Below, piece after piece: positions 6,819 through 10,223 of a stretch of DNA of 10,223 nt (the stretch's first letter is position 1; the number at the start of each line of letters is the position of its first letter). The notes under the pieces were generated by a model, which searched no databases, was not told where the DNA came from, and saw nothing but the letters and a program-made list of their open reading frames with translations. Made by a program: the position numbers and the translations under genes. Source of the stretch: Porticoccaceae bacterium (GTDB lineage Bacteria > Pseudomonadota > Gammaproteobacteria > Pseudomonadales > Porticoccaceae). The stretch spans positions 1 through 10,223 of the forward strand of contig PCDB01000024.1 in assembly GCA_002591625.1 (NCBI GenBank), given 5' to 3'.

Positions 6819-6877
6819 TTTTCTATATCTGCCAGGGTACATACACATAAGCATAGGTGTCTTGTCCAATGAGGGGG
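6819..6877 (+). repeat. Dispersed intergenic repeat, copy 4 of 4
   Basis: This copy reads TTTTCTATATCTGCCAGGGT, then the shared ACATACACATAAGCATAGG core and GTGTCTTGTCCAATGAGGGGG. The usual CCCATGGG palindrome is broken here (CCAATGAGG). Similarity to copy 2 goes on to about 6890. It lies 3' of the glutaredoxin gene in antisense orientation to it. Confidence 0.85.
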
Positions 6878-6952
6878 CTTTTGCTTCAGACGAAGAAAAG
6901 AAAGGCTACAAATTCGTTAACCGGCCGACGCTGGATTATTCGGCCTTCCAGC

Positions 6953-7204
6953 TCAATTCAAAGTTTCAGACAAAGTTCCTGCATAATGCAGTGCGTAAAG
7001 ATCGTCGCATCCACCTATATGCGAATCGCCAATCCAAATTTGAGGAACTGATGTTTTTCCAGCTTTGGCAACCATTTCTTCCCTAAGTTGTGGATTAAAA
7101 TCGATAGAGATTTCATTAAATGAAACGTTGAGCTCTTTCAACAAACCCTTTGCTTGATAGCAAAATGGGCATAATCTAGTCGTATAAATCGTTACTTCTT
7201 TCAT
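6953..7204 (-). CDS. grxC: Glutaredoxin (dithiol, GrxC-like)
   Basis: An 83-residue thioredoxin-fold redox protein of normal class I glutaredoxin length, using glutathione to reduce disulfides and mixed disulfides in the cytoplasm. The active site is Cys12-Pro-Phe-Cys15 (CPFC, where CPYC is more common) after the VTIYTT strand. The glutathione-binding TSVPQIWI with cis-Pro54 and the GGCDDL segment (64-69) are present. The sequence before the ATG has only a weak GAGAG at long distance. The thioesterase gene ends 59 nt upstream on the same strand, so they may share a transcript. The closeness to a peptide with eight cysteines is suggestive but proves no link. Confidence 0.93.
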   Translation of the reverse strand: MKEVTIYTTRLCPFCYQAKGLLKELNVSFNEISIDFNPQLREEMVAKAGKTSVPQIWIGDSHIGGCDDLYALHYAGTLSETLN

Positions 7205-7263
7205 AAGTTAATTTTACTCTCAAAACAATTCCACGGTGATGGATTATGCAGCTTATATTAGCA

Positions 7264-7695
7264 TCAACGGTATAAGATGAGTTGCGTGCAACTAAACTTC
7301 GCCAGTTTCTTTTTCGAGCCCTCGGAGATCACCTCACACTCCCAAATCTGTGTTGTGCGACCCGAATGGATGCATGACGCAACACAGCGCACGCTGCCTT
7401 TGGTTGCGGTTCCGAACAGGTTGGATTTAAGCTCGATAGTGGTGAAACCAGTGGCGTCCTCCGGCAGGTTTGCCATGCAACCGTATCCAGCACTGCTGTC
7501 TGCCAGCGATATCACGCTTCCAGCATGCAAGTAGCCATTTATCGCCATATGTTTTCGAGTGACATCTAGCTTGGCAATCAACCGGCCCTTTCCCACCTCC
7601 AAAACTGTGATCCCAAGCGAGCCTGGAAGATTGTCTTTGTCCTTTTTGTTGAAAAATTCGGGATTCATCATTGACTCGTCGTTGCTCCTAAGCAT
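7264..7695 (-). CDS. PaaI-type hotdog thioesterase
   Basis: A 143-residue single hotdog domain of the PaaI/YdiI/4HBT type, which hydrolyses acyl- or aryl-CoA thioesters in the cytoplasm, usually as a tetramer. The signature NGYLHAGSVISLADSSAGYG covers Asn53, His57, Gly59 and the likely catalytic acid Asp66. GSLGITVLEVGKGRLIAKLDV before it and TTIELKSNLF after it are typical strands of the fold. The ATG at 7695 has GGGAG 7 nt upstream, a good match; a later in-frame ATG pair at residues 9-10 is possible but has a poorer site. The substrate is not determined. It lies 59 nt before the glutaredoxin gene on the same strand. Confidence 0.92.
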   Translation of the reverse strand: MLRSNDESMMNPEFFNKKDKDNLPGSLGITVLEVGKGRLIAKLDVTRKHMAINGYLHAGSVISLADSSAGYGCMANLPEDATGFTTIELKSNLFGTATKGSVRCVASCIHSGRTTQIWECEVISEGSKKKLAKFSCTQLILYR

Positions 7696-7914
7696 TCACT
7701 TGCTCCCTTAAACCTCAAGCTCTTTGAAGGTTGAGGTATTGTTAGACAACTTCTCGATCGGCAACTCGCCGCTTTTTTAATCGACAGGTTGGCTCGGCCA
7801 AGGGACCGAGGTGGATGCTGTTAGACAGTACTTTGATATTTGCCATACCAATGACATGAGTTATCTATTTTGATGTGTAATAAGTCTTATTAATCTGTGG
7901 ACTCCTTGTCGTGA
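7696..7914. other. 219-bp gap with short inverted and direct repeats
   Basis: ACCTCAA (7712-7718) and TTGAGGT (7731-7737) form a 7-bp dyad just before the thioesterase ribosome binding site. A CTCGG/CCGAG pair lies near 7793-7810. TGTTAGACA occurs twice in direct order (7740-7748 and 7819-7827). The 7-bp dyad could be a small leader hairpin; there is no U tract. Confidence 0.4.
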
Positions 7915-8748
7915 TCAAGCAATTTCATGTTTATATTCAGTGTCGTTGATTGAATAAAGGCCGGCCTCATATTCCTTGATAACGTCGTACTTGCCTTGCA
8001 ATCCGGTGACATCGACAAAATCCCAGGCAATAGAACTGACATAACCTATTTGTTTGATGGCAAGAACTGAGCGCACGTCTTCCGCGAACGGACGATTAAA
8101 AGGCACGCCCGCAGCCATTTTAGCTTTCCGATTATGAGGGGTCTCTTTGCCTTCTCTTCTGGGCCTGACAACCAGTCTGCAACTTGAGACAGTAAAATCA
8201 TATGCTCCCCCCTCTCGAATAGCTGTGTAACATTTACGTTTTTTATTCCAACCCACATGAAATTTTTTATCGCGAAGCATGCTTAAATAAGCATGCGTGC
8301 CACCATCCAATCTATCCATGCGCAAGGCATCGAAATCTTTGTCGCCCCTTATAAGTTGGCTATGCATATTGTCATCCAAAGAGGCGCTGTCGCCCAACTC
8401 GGCTTTTAAGCACGCGCACTCAACTTCGACTGTCGAATTTTTCTGACATACTTTTTTTTCAATCACTGCATTAATGAACTCATTAGTTTCATCGAGCATA
8501 AACAGGCGATCTGGATCTTGAACGTGACCGGTAGCTAAGAAGATAAAACTGACGTCAAGCACGTCTGCCAATTCCTGCATCTTTCTTCTTCGCGGTTCAG
8601 ATTCTCCTGCTAGCCATTTGCGAACCGCCTCCTGACTTACACCCATCTTTTTTGCGATGACTGTTTGGCGTCCCTCGCCAACTGCAGGAATTTCAGGGTG
8701 AAGATCACAGACTTTGTTGAGACGTTCCTTAAAAGTGCCGTTCATCAT
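7915..8748 (-). CDS. Helix-turn-helix (XRE/cI-like) protein with unrecognised C-terminal region
   Basis: A 277-residue protein. Residues about 6-71 form an XRE-type DNA-binding domain: GRQTVIAKKMGVSQEAVRKWLAGESEPRRRKMQELADVLDV contains the two helices of the HTH, and the spacing matches phage repressors. Residues 72 onward match nothing I know. The region after about 135 is rich in aromatic and basic residues (KFHVGWNKKRKCYTAIREGG, RLVVRPRREG). No Ser-Lys pair typical of a LexA/cI self-cleavage domain is apparent. It contains Cys99, Cys110 and Cys112, perhaps redox or metal relevant. The ATG has AGG 9 nt upstream; a second ATG follows directly. A repressor of a lost phage or island, or a regulator with a sensory domain, fits best. 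Two 23-bp direct repeats lie 170-265 bp upstream. Confidence 0.8.
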   Translation of the reverse strand: MMNGTFKERLNKVCDLHPEIPAVGEGRQTVIAKKMGVSQEAVRKWLAGESEPRRRKMQELADVLDVSFIFLATGHVQDPDRLFMLDETNEFINAVIEKKVCQKNSTVEVECACLKAELGDSASLDDNMHSQLIRGDKDFDALRMDRLDGGTHAYLSMLRDKKFHVGWNKKRKCYTAIREGGAYDFTVSSCRLVVRPRREGKETPHNRKAKMAAGVPFNRPFAEDVRSVLAIKQIGYVSSIAWDFVDVTGLQGKYDVIKEYEAGLYSINDTEYKHEIA

Positions 8749-8920
8749 CAGGTTGTACCTGTCCGTTTATGCTAAAGACAGTAATTATAGGGACTAGAGA
8801 GTGAGGTTAAAACGTCAAATTGAATATGCGGCAGAAAACTACGCTACATGATTATGTCCTGTTCCTCGACCTCATCTTTAAATAAAAACATATCTATCAA
8901 CAAAACAATATTTACTCCCC

Positions 8921-8943
8921 ACCAAAACCTAAGGCTCTACAAC
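8921..8943 (+). repeat. 23-bp direct repeat, unit 1
   Basis: ACCAAAACCTAAGGCTCTAC followed by AAC. It is repeated at 8991 with one mismatch and a period of exactly 70 bp. It is located 173 bp upstream of the HTH gene start. Confidence 0.85.
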
Positions 8944-8990
8944 ATACAAGTGTCTTCGTTTAGTGTCCGTTCAGCTTGTTGTGGTTACCT

Positions 8991-9013
8991 ACCAAAACCT
9001 AAAGCTCTACAAC
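8991..9013 (+). repeat. 23-bp direct repeat, unit 2
   Basis: ACCAAAACCTAAAGCTCTAC followed by AAC. It differs from unit 1 only at one position (A for G). The 47 bp between units is unrelated to the repeat. A GTTGT just before it (8978-8982) is complementary to the terminal ACAAC, so a weak stem could form. Confidence 0.85.
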
Positions 9014-9154
9014 CGACATGACATAACCTCTTAAATTCTTATCCTTTTCTCTGGTTTTTGGCTGTACATTTTGGGTTAAGCCTAACGATATCAATGCATG
9101 GTGATATGCTTTTTTTGTACAGCGGTTTCAATCCATCGATAGGTAAGCCTGTAA

Positions 9155-9366
9155 AACAGGTCATACACCATCAAATACAGATTGATGCTCGCTGAGAAAG
9201 GCAACACAACGATGATTGAGCAAGAAGCCGAGAACCCGGGGTCAGTGTTTCTTAATCCGGGAGAAATTGCAGATTGTTTTGTAGCCATTGCAACTCAGCC
9301 TCCGAGTGTTTGGACACATGAAGTCAGCCTCACGCCCAGCGGTGTAGCTCTGGGTCAGAGGCTCTA
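9155..9366 (+). pseudogene. C-terminal relic of a short-chain dehydrogenase (probable)
   Basis: The plus frame ends with SVFLNPGEIADCFVAIATQPPSV then WTHEVSLTPSG. This is the pattern at the end of many SDR enzymes, where an LxPxxIAxxVxxAxxQPxxVxxxE motif precedes the last strand and a Pro. No Tyr-x3-Lys catalytic block or Rossmann start is found upstream; the frame is closed by a TAA at 9152. What remains is about 50-60 residues of a protein normally near 245. The TTG and ATG codons at 9182 and 9185 are probably not real starts. A short independent gene is the alternative. This relic does not come from the same gene as the SDR at 1242-1978, because its sequence differs and it is on the other strand. 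Confidence 0.45.
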
Positions 9367-9642
9367 GGCGCGTCAAGATACGAAAGAAGCGATTTATTGA
9401 AGGTCTGAGTGACTGCTGAAGCCAGTAAGCTGCGCCATCATGGCTCTGTCTGATCTGAAAAGGACCCTAGGATTTCCTAGATTGATCAAAAGTATTCTGA
9501 TAACGCCCCCTACACCGTTAGAAACAGCCGCCTTCTCCTAGCGCATACCAGCGTTTGTGAGCTCGTGCCTCAGCATACATAGAAAAGCCAATAGCCTTGA
9601 GTTAGTAATTTTGCCCTTGTTAAGTCTCCGCAGATTGGAAAA

Positions 9643-10191
9643 CTATCTTCCGTAGTACGCAATCAATGAAGCCTTTGCCAAGGTATTTTTGTTTAGATTA
9701 TAACCGACCAGTGCGGGCGTAGCGTTCTCATCAATGCCTAAGGTTCTAACACTTAAAGCATGCACTGTAAAAACATACCTATGAGGAGAGTCCCCCTGAG
9801 GCGGACATGCTCCACCGAAACCCTTCGAACCGAAGCTAGTGACGCTTTGAATGCTTCCTTTCGGTGCGATATTCAGAGTTGGATCGCCGGCATTTTGACT
9901 CAAACTGGAGGTTTTTCTATCTATATCAAATAGCAACCAATGCCACCACCCACTGCCGGTTGGGGCGTCGGGATCATACATTGTTATCGCAAAACTGGCA
10001 GTACCGTCGGGGGCATTATCCCACCTTAAAGAAGGAGATATGTTTTCCCCATCGCACCCGAAACCGTTGAAAACTTGACGATTTGCAAGCTGACCAATGA
10101 TGTCGTCGCTCGTCATCTGGAAGCCCTCTGCGTAAAGCTGTGAACCAAAAATCGAACAACCTACGATGAATGCTGCGACAAACCTTTTCAT
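9643..10191 (-). CDS. Exported PEBP (YbhB/YbcL-type Raf-kinase-inhibitor-like) protein
   Basis: A 182-residue phosphatidylethanolamine-binding-protein homologue. The N-terminus MKRFVAAFIVGCSIFGSQLYA is a Sec signal peptide, with likely cleavage after Ala21, so the mature protein is periplasmic. The two PEBP signature blocks are present: YDPDAPTGSGWWHWLLFDI (72-90, with ligand-site Asp and His84) and FGGACPPQGDSPHRYVFTVHAL (125-146). ISPSLRWDNAPDGTASFAI precedes them. The bacterial role is poorly known; the conserved pocket binds phosphate-like or anionic ligands. The start ATG has TGAGGT 4-6 nt upstream. The mature part begins near FQMTSDDI. Cys46 and Cys129 could form a disulfide in the periplasm. 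No neighbour suggests a specific function. Confidence 0.92.
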   Translation of the reverse strand: MKRFVAAFIVGCSIFGSQLYAEGFQMTSDDIIGQLANRQVFNGFGCDGENISPSLRWDNAPDGTASFAITMYDPDAPTGSGWWHWLLFDIDRKTSSLSQNAGDPTLNIAPKGSIQSVTSFGSKGFGGACPPQGDSPHRYVFTVHALSVRTLGIDENATPALVGYNLNKNTLAKASLIAYYGR

Positions 10192-10223
10192 GCTTACCTC
10201 AAATTGATAGCGGGGCGGATCCG

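Larger units (their letters stand above)
6637..6952. other. Gap upstream of the small-peptide genes, with dyad and repeat copy 4
   Basis: This 316-bp stretch lies between the glutaredoxin stop and the 28-residue gene. It contains the GAGTAATT dyad (6672-6703) and repeat copy 4 (6819-6877). Plus-strand frames here run through the repeat and antisense into the glutaredoxin gene, and are not credible genes. A promoter for the small peptides is expected here, but no clean hexamer pair was found. Confidence 0.6.
8749..9642. other. 894-bp stretch largely without genes
   Basis: It holds the 23-bp direct repeat pair (8921-9013) and the SDR-like relic (9155-9366). A minor palindrome CTAGG-ATTT-CCTAG lies near 9468-9481, and a 33-codon plus frame (ATG at 9440) lacks a ribosome binding site. 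The regulator gene promoter should lie in its left part. The A+T-rich 8870-8915 and scattered frame remains suggest a decayed region. Confidence 0.55.

Noticed and set aside
2212..6877. The four repeats as pieces of a protein-coding transposon gene
   Set aside because: The frame open in copies 1, 2 and 4 shows mostly amino-acid-changing differences and is broken by a one-base deletion in copy 3, so there is no sign of coding selection. No transposase or terminal inverted repeats are visible.
6781..7086. 101-residue plus-strand frame
   Set aside because: It is made of repeat copy 4 followed by sequence antisense to the glutaredoxin gene.
7740..7827. Two GTTAGAC motifs (in TGTTAGACA) matching the integron attC R' consensus
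   Set aside because: No RYYYAAC partner at attC distance and no attC-like imperfect palindrome of 57 bp or more, and no integrase. The 7-bp dyad beside the first copy is too short.
8921..9013. Possible CRISPR array from the two 23-bp repeats
   Set aside because: Only two units, a 47-bp spacer, a short repeat, no third degenerate unit found at the same period, and no cas genes.
9074..9084. GTTAAGCCTAAC, containing both GTTRRRY and RYYYAAC integron-like cores
   Set aside because: The motifs overlap each other as a small palindrome and have no partner sites at suitable spacing on either side.
9440..9541. 33-residue plus-strand frame (MALSDLKRTLGF...) and a CTAGG/CCTAG hairpin inside it
   Set aside because: No ribosome binding site and no family; the hairpin has only a 5-bp stem and no U tract, so neither a gene nor a terminator is supported.

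Overview
The window looks like a chromosomal accessory region of a Gram-negative bacterium, most likely a gammaproteobacterium. Two proteins carry clear Sec-type export signals. There is a stomatin/NfeD pair with a translation-coupling ATGA overlap. A tRNA-like 3' end carries an encoded CCA. Base composition is moderate to low GC. Taxonomy below class level cannot be read from the sequence alone.

Layout. Positions 1-1179 (minus strand) hold the SPFH membrane-scaffold protein and the start of its NfeD partner, cut by the window edge. Positions 1242-1978 (minus) are a decayed short-chain dehydrogenase with two in-frame stops and one frameshift. Positions 1979-2808 contain no convincing gene, but they hold the first copy of a dispersed repeat, a tRNA 3'-end fragment and a palindrome. 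An FAD-linked oxidase-type gene (2809-4392, plus) and an exported agmatine/arginine deiminase-family enzyme (4698-5801, minus) follow. Positions 6132-6636 (minus) hold three very small genes: a 44-residue single-span membrane protein, a 22-residue peptide with eight cysteines, and a 28-residue membrane peptide. The last two form a tight pair closed by a strong terminator. Next come a glutaredoxin (6953-7204), a PaaI-type thioesterase (7264-7695) and a 277-residue helix-turn-helix protein (7915-8748), all minus. An almost gene-free stretch (8749-9642) holds a pair of 23-bp direct repeats and a second dehydrogenase relic. The window closes with an exported PEBP/YbhB-family protein (9643-10191, minus).

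Two features stand out. First, a repeat of about 57 bp occurs four times in one orientation (2212, 4452, 5939 and 6819). The copies separate the FAD oxidase, the deiminase and the small-peptide genes into one-module blocks, like a cassette array without integron attC signatures. Second, the cysteine-rich peptide and its membrane partner, too short for normal gene calling, have good ribosome binding sites, a 3-nt gap and a shared terminator. No single pathway links the genes. Much of the region reads as gene-by-gene acquisition and decay next to a conserved SPFH/NfeD locus.
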